Counted from the first letter of the stretch, positions 7,478 through 19,215 are shown. The stretch is 64,000 bases of DNA from Variovorax atrisoli 110B (GCF_000382045.1 NZ_KB907458.1:124001-188000); one strand, 5' to 3'. Numbers and translations are program-made. Notes: a model not told the origin generated them from the sequence alone.

Positions 7478-8081
7478 GGCTTTTTCTTTGAATTGATCTT
7501 CCAAAAAGGAAATTCGGACTCGATGCGCGTGACGAGACGGCCTGATTCCAGTGCCGGAATCGGGCGTAATTCGGTTTGCGGGTGAAAGATGGATTTCCCG
7601 GCTTCGGGAAATCGGCCTCGCCGACGGCTGCTTGCCGGCGCCGTTCAGCGGGCGAGTGGCGAGGCGTGAGCTAGCTGCAGGGCTCGAGTGAAATCATTCC
7701 AACCTCTCTGTGTTTATTCGGCGATGAAAGTCGCGGAGAGGTGCGTTGCCAAGCTCCGTCAAGACTTCGAGGCTGCGGAATGTATCGGGTGGAAATCGGC
7801 TCGGACAATGACCATTAATGTCAATTAATGGCATTCTTCCAGGCTTGAAGTATTTCCAGATTGCGGCCTTCTTTTTTTGAGCGAGAAGAAGTCCGCAATT
7901 TCGATTTTTCTCTTCAGAAAAATCTCGCTGTCAAAACAGTCGTGCAGCGCGTTGATGACAAAAAATGTTAGGAGAGAGTCGGCGCACAGAGGCTGAAATG
8001 TTCTTGTGTCTGCAACAAAAATCACGCTTTTCAGACGCGCTGCAGACGGGGCGCGGCATTGCGCGCGCCCTTTGAACAGCT
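7478..8081. promoter_or_regulatory. 604-base intergenic region with four hairpins upstream of adhesin
   Basis: No convincing gene lies here. The stretch is richer in A and T than its surroundings. It holds GATTCC/GGAATC (7544-7549 with 7556-7561), a 9-bp perfect stem with loop GCTT (7592-7600 with 7605-7613), a 20-base palindrome CCATTAAT-GTCA-ATTAATGG (7812-7831), and a 13-position stem with one mismatch (7861-7873 with 7886-7898). The first two would fall in the adhesin 5' leader or promoter. The last lies between the end of the cyclodeaminase gene (8082) and the adhesin. The region probably carries the adhesin promoter and its control sites; roles are inferred. Confidence 0.45.
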
Positions 8082-9068
8082 TCACCAGGGCCAGGCGATG
8101 CGCGTGCCTGTCTGGGTCTCGGCGGCGCGCGCATGAAGAAGACGCGCGACGGTCAGGTCCTGCAGCGCGAGGCCGGTCATGTCGAAGACGGTGATGTCTT
8201 GCGGCGCCCGCTCGAAGGCAGCCTTGCCGCTGAGCAGGTCGCCCAGCTCCACGCATTCGGTGTCGGGCGCCCACTGCGTCTCGCCGATCTGCCGGGCCTG
8301 CATGCGGTCGTCGACGAACAGGCGCGCGCGTTCCAGCAGGCCTTCCGGCAGCTCCCGCTTGCCGCGGGTGTCGGCGCCGACACAGTTCAGGTGCGTGCCG
8401 GGCCGTACGGCATCGAGCTCGAACAGGGCTCCTGCGCCCGGCGTGGCCGTGATCACGATGTCGCTTCCCGCCACGGCCGCGTTGCGGTCGTGCGCCGGCG
8501 CGATGCTGCAGCGGCCGGCGAAGCGGGCTTCGAAGGCGGCGTTGCGCCCGCCGTTCGCACCCACATAGAGAACCTCGCGCAGCGAGGGGATCAGCCGCAG
8601 CGCGAATTCGAGCTGGATGTGCGCCTGCACGCCGGTGCCGAAGATGCAGAGCCGCGCACTGTCGGCCCGCGCGAGACGCTGCAGGCCTAGGCCGCCGGCT
8701 GCGCCCGTGCGAACGGTCGTCACCGTGTTGCCGTCGATGACGCACAGCGGCCGGCCTGTCGCCGTGTCGATCAGCATGATCGTCGCCTGATGGGGTTCGC
8801 CGCCGCGCTGCCGATTAGCCGGCCAGAAGCCCGCCGCCTTGAATCCGAGCAGCCCCTGGGCCTGCACGTCGCCGGACTTGATGCCGAACACGCCGCCGGT
8901 GCCCAGCGCCTCGCGCACCACCGGGAACACGCGGCCCTCGCGGTCGCTGTGCAGCATGAAGGCCTCGCGCACGGCACCGAGCACGTCGTCGTGGGAGAGG
9001 AGGGCGTCGACCTGGTTCTTGTCGAGCAGCAGGAGCCGGGCGTCGGCGGGCGCGATGGAGGATATCAT
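8082..9068 (-). CDS. Ornithine cyclodeaminase / mu-crystallin family protein
   Basis: The 328-residue protein matches the family in length and shows the dinucleotide-binding loop FGTGVQAHIQLE (about 142-153), the FGIKSGD segment and the VTTVRTGAA motif. Members include ornithine cyclodeaminase, alanine dehydrogenase, ketimine reductases and EutC of ectoine catabolism. Which reaction this one performs cannot be told from sequence alone. It is codirectional with dciA 58 bases upstream, but a T-rich run and an AT-rich leader in that gap suggest its own promoter. The nearby threonine-synthase-like enzymes and regulators raise the possibility of a shared amino-acid catabolic role, which is inference. 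Confidence 0.85.
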   Translation of the reverse strand: MISSIAPADARLLLLDKNQVDALLSHDDVLGAVREAFMLHSDREGRVFPVVREALGTGGVFGIKSGDVQAQGLLGFKAAGFWPANRQRGGEPHQATIMLIDTATGRPLCVIDGNTVTTVRTGAAGGLGLQRLARADSARLCIFGTGVQAHIQLEFALRLIPSLREVLYVGANGGRNAAFEARFAGRCSIAPAHDRNAAVAGSDIVITATPGAGALFELDAVRPGTHLNCVGADTRGKRELPEGLLERARLFVDDRMQARQIGETQWAPDTECVELGDLLSGKAAFERAPQDITVFDMTGLALQDLTVARLLHARAAETQTGTRIAWPW

Positions 9069-9092
9069 CTGGAAATATTATCTATCTCCAGA
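9068..9092 (-). promoter_or_regulatory. Operator-like dyad at start of cyclodeaminase gene
   Basis: TCTGGA (9068-9073) and TCCAGA (9087-9092) form a perfect inverted repeat with a 13-base AT-rich spacer directly upstream of, and touching, the ATG. On the minus strand the spacer contains GATAAT, and TTGATT lies 15 bases before it, so the dyad overlaps a possible -10 region. Confidence 0.4.
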
Positions 9093-9126
9093 CAAAAAAT
9101 CAAAAAAACAGCGAGAGGCGATCCGG

Positions 9127-9435
9127 TCAGCGCCCCGTGTGCACCTTGATGCGGATCGTCGCCACGTCCCAGCCCCGGTTTCTCAGGCGGGTCACGAGCA
9201 TCGGCGAGAGCTGGCGCAGCTTGGCCGCGGCGGCGCTGCCCTTGACAAGCAGGCACCAGACGTCGCCCTCGGCCGGCCCGGCCTGCACGGCCGGGCGCAT
9301 GGCCGGCGGGATCAGGCCCTCCACGGCCTTCAGCCGCTCGGCAGTGTCGCGCGCACGTGCCATCAGGCTGCCCAGCGTGGGGGCGCCTTCCGCTGCTTCC
9401 TGCAGTGAAATGGCGGGGGGAAGTCGGCGATACAT
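9127..9435 (-). CDS. dciA: DciA-like DUF721 protein (replicative helicase loader/operator)
   Basis: The 102-residue protein matches the DUF721/DciA family, with the landmarks GDVWCLLVKGSAAAAKLRQL and a C-terminal TIRIKVHTG strand. DciA helps load or operate DnaB in bacteria lacking DnaC or DnaI. The position, divergent from secA, is characteristic of betaproteobacteria, where it often lies in the lpxC-secA interval. The start at 9435 (MYRRLPPAIS) fits the family; the frame is open to 9546 but that part runs into the secA promoter region. Family assignment is good; the biochemical role is transferred from studied homologues. Confidence 0.8.
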   Translation of the reverse strand: MYRRLPPAISLQEAAEGAPTLGSLMARARDTAERLKAVEGLIPPAMRPAVQAGPAEGDVWCLLVKGSAAAAKLRQLSPMLVTRLRNRGWDVATIRIKVHTGR

Positions 9436-9608
9436 CGGTAATCCAGGGGTTAGAAACAAGACAGCTAAAATGCCCGGTTTGCCGGTGCTTGCGCCGGGAA
9501 AAGGCTGCTTGCTTTCATGGAAAGCGCGCCCAACTGCTTTCACCATATCTTAGGGAATCCGGTCGAAGTGCCTGCCGTACCTCATCAGGCGCCCGCCCAT
9601 CTCCACCC

Positions 9609-12386
<2,778 letters not shown>

Positions 12387-12390
12387 AGTA

Positions 12391-12486
12391 GGGATACTCC
12401 CGCAGGCGCGCCGCACTCCGTGTGGCCGCCGGCCCCTCGCGGGGGGCGATGCCGGCGGACCGGCAAGGCCGGCTCCGCGGTATCCC
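12391..12486 (+). repeat. Intercistronic structured repeat, copy 1 (secA-argJ)
   Basis: One member of a seven-copy family described in the findings. The order on the transcribed strand is CAGGC, a GCACT-CGTG mini-hairpin, a C-run/G-run hairpin (CCCCTCGCGGGG), a CCGGCAAGGCCGG stem and CCGCGGT. Here the element is also bracketed by the inverted pair GGGATAC (12391-12397) and GTATCCC (12480-12486). Confidence 0.7.
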
Positions 12487-12551
12487 GGGCGACGAAGAGT
12501 GCGTCGTGTCGGTGCCGATGAAAGATTGATACGCCAGAAGGAATAAGTGCC

Positions 12552-13781
12552 ATGCCCGTGAACCTGTCCGCTCCCGATCCTGCCGCCCTGTTCGCGGTGC
12601 CCGGCGTCCGCATCGGCGTGGCCGAAGCCGGCGTGCGCAAGGCCAATCGCAAGGACCTGACGGTCGTGCTGATCGACGAGGGCTCGGCCGTCGGCGGCGT
12701 GTTCACGCAGAACCGCTTCTGCGCCGCGCCGGTGCAGGTCTGCCGCGACCACCTGGCCGCGAACCACGGCATCCGCGCGATGGTCATCAACACCGGCAAC
12801 GCCAATGCAGGCACCGGTGAAGACGGACTGATGCGCACCCGCTCCACCTGTATCGCGCTGGCGCGCAAGCTGGAGATCTCGCCCGAGCAGATCCTGCCGT
12901 TCTCCACCGGCGTGATCATGGAGCCGCTGCCCGTCGACCGCATCGAGGCCGGCCTTCCCGCCGCCCTGGCCGATGCCAGGGAGGACAACTGGGCGCGCGC
13001 GGCCGAAGGCATCATGACCACCGACACGATTCCGAAGGCATTCAGCCAGCGGGTGCAGGTCGGCGGCGCCACCGTCACCATCACCGGCATCAGCAAGGGC
13101 GCCGGCATGATCCGCCCGAACATGGCGACCATGCTGGGCTTCCTGGCGACCGACGCGAAGATCGATCCCTCGCTGATCCAGCCGCTGGCGAAGCAGCTGG
13201 CCGATGCCTCGTTCAACCGCGTGACCATCGACGGCGACACCTCCACGAACGACTCGTTCGTGGTCATCGCGACCCAGAAGGCCGCCCACGCGGCCATCAC
13301 CTCGCTCGACTCCGCCGACGGCAAGGCCCTCGTGGCCGCCATGCAGGAGGTCGCCCGCAAGCTGGCGCAGGCCATCGTGCGCGACGGCGAGGGCGCGACC
13401 AAGTTCATCACCGTGCAGGTCGAAGGCGGCAAGGACGCCGCCGAGTGCAGGCAGGTGGCCTATGCCGTGGCGCATTCGCCGCTGGTCAAGACGGCCTTCT
13501 ACGCCAGCGACCCGAACCTGGGCCGCATCCTGGCGGCCGTGGGCTACGCGGGTATCGCCGATCTCGACCAGACCGGTATCGACCTGTTCCTCGACGACGT
13601 GCACGTGGCCGTCAAGGGCGGGCGCAACCCCTCGTACCGCGAGGAGGACGGCCAGCGCGTGATGAAGCAGAGCGAAATCACCGTGCGCATCGGCCTGGGC
13701 CGCGGCAAGGCCAGCGAAACCGTGTGGACCTGCGACTTCAGCCACGAATACGTGACGATCAACGCCGACTACAGATCCTGA
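12552..13781 (+). CDS. argJ: Bifunctional glutamate N-acetyltransferase / N-acetylglutamate synthase ArgJ
   Basis: The 409-residue protein is full length for ArgJ. It transfers acetyl from N-acetylornithine to glutamate, recycling acetyl in arginine synthesis, and may also use acetyl-CoA. The self-cleavage site is visible as KGAGMIRPNMATML, with the predicted nucleophile Thr193 after Ala192; cleavage would give alpha and beta chains. Other family landmarks are INTGNANAGTG, TIDGDTSTNDS and the C-terminal FSHEYVTINADYRS. It lies between copies of the intercistronic repeat downstream of secA and upstream of the DUF815 ATPase, all on one strand. Whether it is monofunctional or bifunctional cannot be decided by eye. 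Confidence 0.97.
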   Translation: MPVNLSAPDPAALFAVPGVRIGVAEAGVRKANRKDLTVVLIDEGSAVGGVFTQNRFCAAPVQVCRDHLAANHGIRAMVINTGNANAGTGEDGLMRTRSTCIALARKLEISPEQILPFSTGVIMEPLPVDRIEAGLPAALADAREDNWARAAEGIMTTDTIPKAFSQRVQVGGATVTITGISKGAGMIRPNMATMLGFLATDAKIDPSLIQPLAKQLADASFNRVTIDGDTSTNDSFVVIATQKAAHAAITSLDSADGKALVAAMQEVARKLAQAIVRDGEGATKFITVQVEGGKDAAECRQVAYAVAHSPLVKTAFYASDPNLGRILAAVGYAGIADLDQTGIDLFLDDVHVAVKGGRNPSYREEDGQRVMKQSEITVRIGLGRGKASETVWTCDFSHEYVTINADYRS

Positions 13782-13784
13782 TGA

Positions 13785-13855
13785 CCCCCACGCTCCGCAC
13801 TTCGTGTCGTCGCTGCCCCCCGAGGGGGCGCTCTACGCCCTTCGGGCGGTCGGGC
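13785..13855 (+). repeat. Intercistronic structured repeat, copy 2 (argJ-DUF815)
   Basis: A diverged copy on the transcribed strand: CGCTCCGCACTTCGTGTCG, then a CCCCCCGAGGGGG hairpin. The right half is replaced by CGCCCTTCGGGCG, another small hairpin, instead of the usual CCGGC/GCCGG stem. It fills nearly the whole gap between the argJ stop and the next gene. Confidence 0.55.
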
Positions 13856-13863
13856 GGGCGCAG

Positions 13864-14739
13864 ATGAACGAGCAGTTCCAACGGCTGATCGAACGCGCCG
13901 AGCAGCTCATCACCCGCATCGAATCGATCCTCCCGCAACCGCTGGCGGAGCCCGCCGACTGGAACGCGTCCATCGCCTGGCGCTATCGCCGCCGGAGCTC
14001 GGGCCACGGCGTGCTCGAGCCCGTGAAGCACGTGGCGGCGATGTCGCTCGATTCGCTGAAGGAAATCGACGTCCAGAAGGAAAAGATCGCGCGCAACACG
14101 CAGCAGTTCGTCGAGGGCAAGCCCGCCAACAACGTGCTGCTGACGGGCGCGCGCGGCACGGGCAAGTCGTCGCTGATCCGCGCTTGCCTGCAGACCTACG
14201 CGCCGCAGGGGCTGCGCCTGATCGAGGTGGACAAGGCCGAGCTCACCGACCTGCCCGACATCGTCGAGGTGGTCTCGCAGCGGCCCGAGAAATTCATCGT
14301 GTTCAGCGACGACCTGAGCTTCGACGAGGGCGAGCCGGGTTACAAGGCGCTGAAGTCGATCCTCGACGGCTCCATCGCGGCCTCGACGCCCAACGTGCTG
14401 ATCTACGCGACCAGCAACCGGCGCCACCTGCTGCCCGAGTACATGAAGGACAACCTCTCGTACACCCACACCGAGGACGGCGAAGTCCACCCCGGCGAGG
14501 TGATCGAGGAAAAGATCTCGCTGTCGGAGCGCTTCGGCCTCTGGGTGAGCTTCTATCCCTTCAGCCAGAACGAATACCTGACGATCGTGGGCCAGTGGCT
14601 CTCGTCGTTCGGCATGGACGACGCCACCATCGCGGCGGCGCGGCCCGAGGCGCTCGTGTGGGCGCTGGAGCGCGGCTCGCGCAGCGGCCGCGTGGCCTAC
14701 CAGTTCGCGCGCGACTACGCGGGGCGGAGCAAGGCGTGA
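13864..14739 (+). CDS. DUF815-family AAA ATPase
   Basis: The 291-residue protein has a P-loop LLTGARGTGKSSLI (about residues 94-107), a Walker-B-like segment FIVFSDDLSFDE and a downstream sensor-like IYATSNRRHLLP. It matches the DUF815 family of AAA-type ATP-binding proteins, which are widespread and poorly characterised. The start ATG at 13864 fits the family; an upstream in-frame codon at 13804 lies inside the repeat. The stop overlaps the GTG of mutT by 3 bases, implying translational coupling. The gene pair next to yacG is conserved in betaproteobacteria, but no function can be given. Confidence 0.88.
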   Translation: MNEQFQRLIERAEQLITRIESILPQPLAEPADWNASIAWRYRRRSSGHGVLEPVKHVAAMSLDSLKEIDVQKEKIARNTQQFVEGKPANNVLLTGARGTGKSSLIRACLQTYAPQGLRLIEVDKAELTDLPDIVEVVSQRPEKFIVFSDDLSFDEGEPGYKALKSILDGSIAASTPNVLIYATSNRRHLLPEYMKDNLSYTHTEDGEVHPGEVIEEKISLSERFGLWVSFYPFSQNEYLTIVGQWLSSFGMDDATIAAARPEALVWALERGSRSGRVAYQFARDYAGRSKA

Positions 14740-15197
14740 GCGAACAGGCCCGCAAGCACACGGAGGTCGCGGTCGGCGTGCTGATCCGCCTGTCCGACGA
14801 TGCGCTGCTGCTTTCCACCCGGCCCGAGGGCAAGGCCTACGCGGGCTTCTGGGAGTTTCCCGGCGGCAAGATCGAGGCGGCCGAGACGGTCGAGGAGGCG
14901 CTGCGGCGTGAGCTGCAGGAAGAGCTCGGCATCACCATCGACGGCGCCGAGGTCTGGAAGGTGACCGAGCACGACTATCCGCACGCGCTGGTGCGTCTGC
15001 ACTGGTGCAAGGTCACGGCCTGGAGCGGCGAGTTCGAGATGCGCGAAGGCCAGCGCATGGCCTGGCAGCAGCTGCCGCTGGACGTGGCGCCGGTGCTGCC
15101 GGGCGCGTTCCCGGTGCTGCAGTGGCTGTCGGAAGAGCGCGGCCTGCCGTTCGTGGCGCCGCCGGTGGTCGCGCCTGCCGACGCGCCGGCCAGCTGA
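14736..15197 (+). CDS. mutT: MutT-type Nudix hydrolase (8-oxo-dGTP diphosphatase)
   Basis: The 153-residue protein carries the complete Nudix box: GKIEAAE followed after seven residues by RELQEELGI, preceded by GFWEFPG, as in MutT. It should remove oxidised dGTP from the nucleotide pool. The start is the GTG at 14736, overlapping the DUF815 stop as GTGA, typical of translational coupling; no in-frame ATG offers a complete N-terminus. The C-terminal region is extended and rich in Ala, Pro and Val. The acyltransferase gene starts 8 bases later, so read-through transcription is likely. Confidence 0.9.
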   Translation: MSEQARKHTEVAVGVLIRLSDDALLLSTRPEGKAYAGFWEFPGGKIEAAETVEEALRRELQEELGITIDGAEVWKVTEHDYPHALVRLHWCKVTAWSGEFEMREGQRMAWQQLPLDVAPVLPGAFPVLQWLSEERGLPFVAPPVVAPADAPAS

Positions 15198-15204
15198 TCG
15201 CTTG

Positions 15205-17172
15205 ATGCATCCCAAGTACCGTCCGGACATCGACGGCCTGCGGGCAATCGCCGTGGGCTCGGTACTGGTCTACCACGCCTTCCCGACGGCGCTGATGGGC
15301 GGCTTCATCGGGGTCGACATCTTCTTCGTGATCTCGGGCTTCCTGATCACGACCATCATTCTCCAGAGCCTCGCGGCGGGCGACTTCAGCTACCGCGACT
15401 TCTACGCGCGGCGCATCCGGCGGATCTTCCCGGCGCTGATCGTGGTGCTGTTCGCCACGCTGTGCGCGGGCTGGTACCTGCTGCTGTCCGACGAGTTCGC
15501 CGAGCTCGGCAAGCAGACCGTGGGCGGCGCCGCCTTCGTCGCCAACTTCGTGTTCTGGGGCGAGTCGGGCTACTTCGACACGGCGGCCGAGACCAAGCCG
15601 CTGCTGCACCTCTGGTCGCTGGGCATCGAGGAGCAGTTCTACATCTTCTGGCCGCTGCTGCTGGGGCTCGCCTGGCGCAAGGGCTGGCCGATCGTACGCG
15701 TGGTGCTGGCGGTGGCGGCGGTCTCGTTCCTGGTGAACGTGACCACGGTGCATCCGCTGCCGGCAGCGTCGTTCTACTCGCCGGCTTCCCGTTTCTGGGA
15801 GCTGATGGTGGGCGGCATCCTGGCCTGCATGCGGCTGAAGCCGCCGGCGCCGAGCGCGTGGCGCAGCCACCTGCAGTCGGTGCTGGGCGTGGGGCTGATC
15901 GTCCTGGGGCTGGTAATGATCCGCAGCAACAAGTCCTTCCCGGGCTGGTGGGCGCTGCTGCCTACGCTGGGCGCGGTGAGCTGCATCGCCGCCGGGCCGA
16001 ACGGCGTGCTCAACAAGTACCTGCTGTCGAACCGGGTGATGGTGTGGATCGGCCTCATCAGCTATCCGCTGTACCTGTGGCACTGGCCGCTGCTGGCCTT
16101 CGTGCGCATCGTCGAGGCCGACCCGCTGCATCCCTCGCCGGTCTACCGCGCCTGCGCGATGGTGGCCGCCGTGCTGCTGGCCTGGGCCACCTACCGGTTC
16201 GTGGAGCGGCATACCCGAAGCCGCTCGGGCACGGGCATCCTCAAGGCGCTGGGTGCGGGCATGGTGCTGATCGCCGCGCTGGGCACCGCGATCTTCTTCG
16301 GCGTGCCCGGGCCCCGCAACGACAGCGAGCGGCTGCAGATCGTCGCCAACGCCACGCTGGACGCCGACTACTACGCCGGCTTCAAGCTCGACCAGATCGG
16401 CGAGCAGCTGGTCTACAAGACCGGCGGCGGCCCGAAGCGCGTGCTCTTCGTGGGCGACAGCCACGTGCAGCAGTACGCGCCGCGCATCATGGAGCTGTCC
16501 CGCACGCTGTCGATGCCCGACAAGTCGGCCTGGTTCGTGACCCAGGGCGCCTGCCCCGCGGTGCCGGGCGTGCAGGCCGACAAGAACATCGGCTGCGCCG
16601 AGCGGCGCGACGCGATGCTGGCCTATGCCCTGACGCCCGAGGTCGACTCGGTGGTGATCGGCGGCTGCTGGAACTGCTACTTCGTCGGCCATGGCGCGCT
16701 GGAGTACTACTTCCGCGGACCCGACAACAAGGTCCATCCGTTCCAGGGCGGCGACGGCATCGAGCGCTCGCTGGCCTCGCTGGAAGCCACGCTGCGCGAG
16801 CTGGCACGGCACAAGAAGGTCTTCCTGCTGCTCGACAACCCCGGCGGCCCCGAGTTCACGCCCAAGCGCCTGATCGAAGGCAGCCGCCTCACTCACATGG
16901 AAGCCATGACTTCCGCGCCGACCGCGCCGCTGCCGGCCGACCAGAAGGCGCTCAACGACAGGCTGCGCGCCATCGCCGAGGCGAGCGGCGCGGAGCCCAT
17001 CGATGCGATGGCGGTGCTGTGCAAGGACGGCAGCCATTGCCTGGTCACACTGCCCGACGGCGCGCCTGCCTACAAGGACGCCGACCACCTGCGGCCGCGC
17101 TACACGCGCGAAGAGGCGAGCTACTTCGACCGCACCGTGCGCAGCGCCCCGGCGCAGCAGCCGTCGCGCTGA
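15205..17172 (+). CDS. OafA/YrhL-type acyltransferase with C-terminal SGNH domain, copy 1
   Basis: The 655-residue protein has an N-terminal acyltransferase-3 domain with about ten membrane helices (roughly 1-370) and a periplasmic SGNH hydrolase domain (roughly 400-650). The catalytic signature of the membrane domain is seen as Arg and His ten residues apart in LRAIAVGSVLVYH. The SGNH block I is VGDSHVQQYAP and the C-terminal Asp-His element is DADHLRPRY. Relatives O-acetylate O-antigen, peptidoglycan or other surface glycans. It starts 8 bases after mutT (ATG 15205; a TTG at 15202 is possible). It is a tandem paralogue of the next gene, with very similar protein sequence throughout. The glycan target is unknown. 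Confidence 0.9.
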   Translation: MHPKYRPDIDGLRAIAVGSVLVYHAFPTALMGGFIGVDIFFVISGFLITTIILQSLAAGDFSYRDFYARRIRRIFPALIVVLFATLCAGWYLLLSDEFAELGKQTVGGAAFVANFVFWGESGYFDTAAETKPLLHLWSLGIEEQFYIFWPLLLGLAWRKGWPIVRVVLAVAAVSFLVNVTTVHPLPAASFYSPASRFWELMVGGILACMRLKPPAPSAWRSHLQSVLGVGLIVLGLVMIRSNKSFPGWWALLPTLGAVSCIAAGPNGVLNKYLLSNRVMVWIGLISYPLYLWHWPLLAFVRIVEADPLHPSPVYRACAMVAAVLLAWATYRFVERHTRSRSGTGILKALGAGMVLIAALGTAIFFGVPGPRNDSERLQIVANATLDADYYAGFKLDQIGEQLVYKTGGGPKRVLFVGDSHVQQYAPRIMELSRTLSMPDKSAWFVTQGACPAVPGVQADKNIGCAERRDAMLAYALTPEVDSVVIGGCWNCYFVGHGALEYYFRGPDNKVHPFQGGDGIERSLASLEATLRELARHKKVFLLLDNPGGPEFTPKRLIEGSRLTHMEAMTSAPTAPLPADQKALNDRLRAIAEASGAEPIDAMAVLCKDGSHCLVTLPDGAPAYKDADHLRPRYTREEASYFDRTVRSAPAQQPSR

Positions 17173-17222
17173 TCGGCCCTTCGCCAGCAGCCGACCGACC
17201 GATCGAAGAAGACCCAGCGACC

Positions 17223-19202
17223 ATGCATCCCAAGTACCGCCCGGACATCGACGGCCTGCGAGCCATCGCGGTCGGCTCGGTGCTGGCGTACCACGCCTTC
17301 CCGAGCCTGCTGCCGGGCGGCTTCATCGGGGTCGACATCTTCTTCGTGATCTCGGGCTTCCTGATCACGACCATCCTCCTGCAGAGCCTGGCGGCGGGCG
17401 ACTTCAGCTACCGCGACTTCTATGCGCGCCGCATCCGGCGGATCTTCCCGGCGCTGGTGCTTGTGCTGCTGGTGACGCTGGCCTTCGGCTGGTACGTGCT
17501 GCTGCCGGGCGAGTTCTCGCAGCTGGGCAAGCAGACGACGGGCGGCGCCGCCTTCTTCGCCAACCTCGTCTTCCTGGGCGAGGCCGGCTACTTCGACGCC
17601 ACGGCCGAGACCAAGCCGCTGCTGCACCTGTGGTCGCTGGGCATCGAGGAGCAGTTCTACATCTTCTGGCCCCTGCTGCTGGGGCTGGCCTGGCGCAAGC
17701 GCTGGCCGATCCTGCGCGTGACGCTGGCGGTGGCGACGGTTTCCTTCCTCGTCAACGTGCTGACGGTGCAGCCGCACCGCGCTGCCGCCTTCTATTCGCC
17801 GCTGTCGCGCGCCTGGGAGCTGATGGCGGGCGGGCTGCTGGCGGTCATGCAGCTGCAGGCCGCCGCGGCGGCCGGCCAGGGGCAGGCGGGCGGCCGCGTG
17901 TGGAAGAAGCACCTGCAGTCGATCGTCGGCATCGCGCTGATCGTGCTCGGCCTCTTCATGACGCGCAGCACGAAGGCGTTCCCGGGCTGGTGGGCGCTGC
18001 TGCCGGTGCTCGGCGCGGCGAGCTGCATCGCGGCGGGGCCGGGCGGGGTGCTCAACAAGTACCTGCTGTCGAACCGGGTGATGGTGTGGATCGGCCTCAT
18101 CAGCTATCCGCTTTACCTTTGGCATTGGCCGCTGCTGTCCTACGCGCGCATCGTGACCGGCGGCGAGCCGCCGCTGCAGTTGCGCATCGTGCTGGTGGTG
18201 GCCTCGATCGTGCTGGCCTGGGCCACGTATCGCTTCCTGGAGCGCTTCGTCAAGCTGCACCTCTCGCAGGCGATGCTGCGCGGGCTGGCGGGCGCGGGCG
18301 CGGCGCTGGCGCTGGCCGGCGTCATTGTTTTCCTGGGCACGCCGACGCCGCGCCACGACAGCCCGGCCCTGCAGGCGGTGGCCGACGCGACCCGCGAGGA
18401 CAACTACTACGACGGCTTCGAGGAGGCCGCGCTGGGCGACCAGTTCGTCTACCGTGCCGGCAGCGGCAAGCGCAACGTACTGCTGATCGGCGACAGCCAC
18501 GTCGAGCAGTACGCGCCCCGCGCGCTCGAGCTGGTGCGTACGCAGCCCGACAAGGCGCGCACCATCTACTTCGCGACCAAGGGCTCGTGCCCGCCGGTGC
18601 CGGGCCTGTTCAGCGGCCTGGACACCGGCTGCGACGAGCGGCGCACCGCGGTGCTCGAGCTGGCGCTCAAGCCCGAGATCGACTCGGTCGTGCTGGGTGC
18701 GTGCTGGAGCTGCTACTTCACCGGCGCCGGTCCGACGGTGAACTACTTCGTCGACGACCGCAAGGCCGTGCACCCGTTCATCGGCGGCGACGGGATCGAG
18801 CAGTCGCTCAGGTCGCTGGGCGAGGTGCTGAAGCGGCTGTCGGCGGTCAAGCCGGTCTACCTGGTGCTCGGCAACCCGGTGGGAATGGATTTCGATCCGC
18901 TGCGGCAGATCGAGGGAAGCCGCCTGGGACGCATGACAGCGGAATCCGGACAGCTCAGGGCACCGATGCCGCAGGACCAGGCGCAGTTCAATGCGCGCCT
19001 GAAGCAGGTGGCCGAGGCCAACGGCGCGCGGGTCATAGAGCCCTTCGCCAGCCTGTGCGCTGGCGGCGAATGCATCCGCAGCATGCCCGACGACGGTTCG
19101 CCGGCCTACAAGGACATCGGCCACCTGAGGCCGCGCTATGCGCGCAGCTTCGCGACGTACATCGATCCGGCGCTGCTGGACGATGGCGTGGCCGGCAAAT
19201 AA
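17223..19202 (+). CDS. OafA/YrhL-type acyltransferase with C-terminal SGNH domain, copy 2
   Basis: This 659-residue tandem paralogue of the preceding gene starts 51 bases after it. It shares the N-terminal LRAIAVG...YHAF catalytic pattern, about ten membrane helices, the SGNH block LIGDSHVEQYAP and the C-terminal DIGHLRPRY. Conservation is highest in the membrane half; the region after the helices (about 220-245) and the SGNH half diverge more, for example an Ala/Gln/Gly-rich insertion near residue 220 here. Divergence of the periplasmic domain suggests different acceptor positions or glycans. It ends 55 bases before the convergent yacG, with a possible terminator between. Confidence 0.9.
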   Translation: MHPKYRPDIDGLRAIAVGSVLAYHAFPSLLPGGFIGVDIFFVISGFLITTILLQSLAAGDFSYRDFYARRIRRIFPALVLVLLVTLAFGWYVLLPGEFSQLGKQTTGGAAFFANLVFLGEAGYFDATAETKPLLHLWSLGIEEQFYIFWPLLLGLAWRKRWPILRVTLAVATVSFLVNVLTVQPHRAAAFYSPLSRAWELMAGGLLAVMQLQAAAAAGQGQAGGRVWKKHLQSIVGIALIVLGLFMTRSTKAFPGWWALLPVLGAASCIAAGPGGVLNKYLLSNRVMVWIGLISYPLYLWHWPLLSYARIVTGGEPPLQLRIVLVVASIVLAWATYRFLERFVKLHLSQAMLRGLAGAGAALALAGVIVFLGTPTPRHDSPALQAVADATREDNYYDGFEEAALGDQFVYRAGSGKRNVLLIGDSHVEQYAPRALELVRTQPDKARTIYFATKGSCPPVPGLFSGLDTGCDERRTAVLELALKPEIDSVVLGACWSCYFTGAGPTVNYFVDDRKAVHPFIGGDGIEQSLRSLGEVLKRLSAVKPVYLVLGNPVGMDFDPLRQIEGSRLGRMTAESGQLRAPMPQDQAQFNARLKQVAEANGARVIEPFASLCAGGECIRSMPDDGSPAYKDIGHLRPRYARSFATYIDPALLDDGVAGK

Positions 19203-19215
19203 CCAGCCGCTGCAC

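Noticed and set aside
7861..7898. Stem-loop with T-run considered as the terminator of the cyclodeaminase gene
   Set aside because: The T-rich side is on the plus strand, where no gene ends, and it lies about 180 bases past the minus-strand stop; kept only as an unexplained hairpin.
7825..8745. Long minus-strand frame running from the adhesin upstream region into the cyclodeaminase gene
   Set aside because: Most of it lies in another frame of a clear cyclodeaminase gene, and its tail in the AT-rich gap shows no domain or ribosome binding site.
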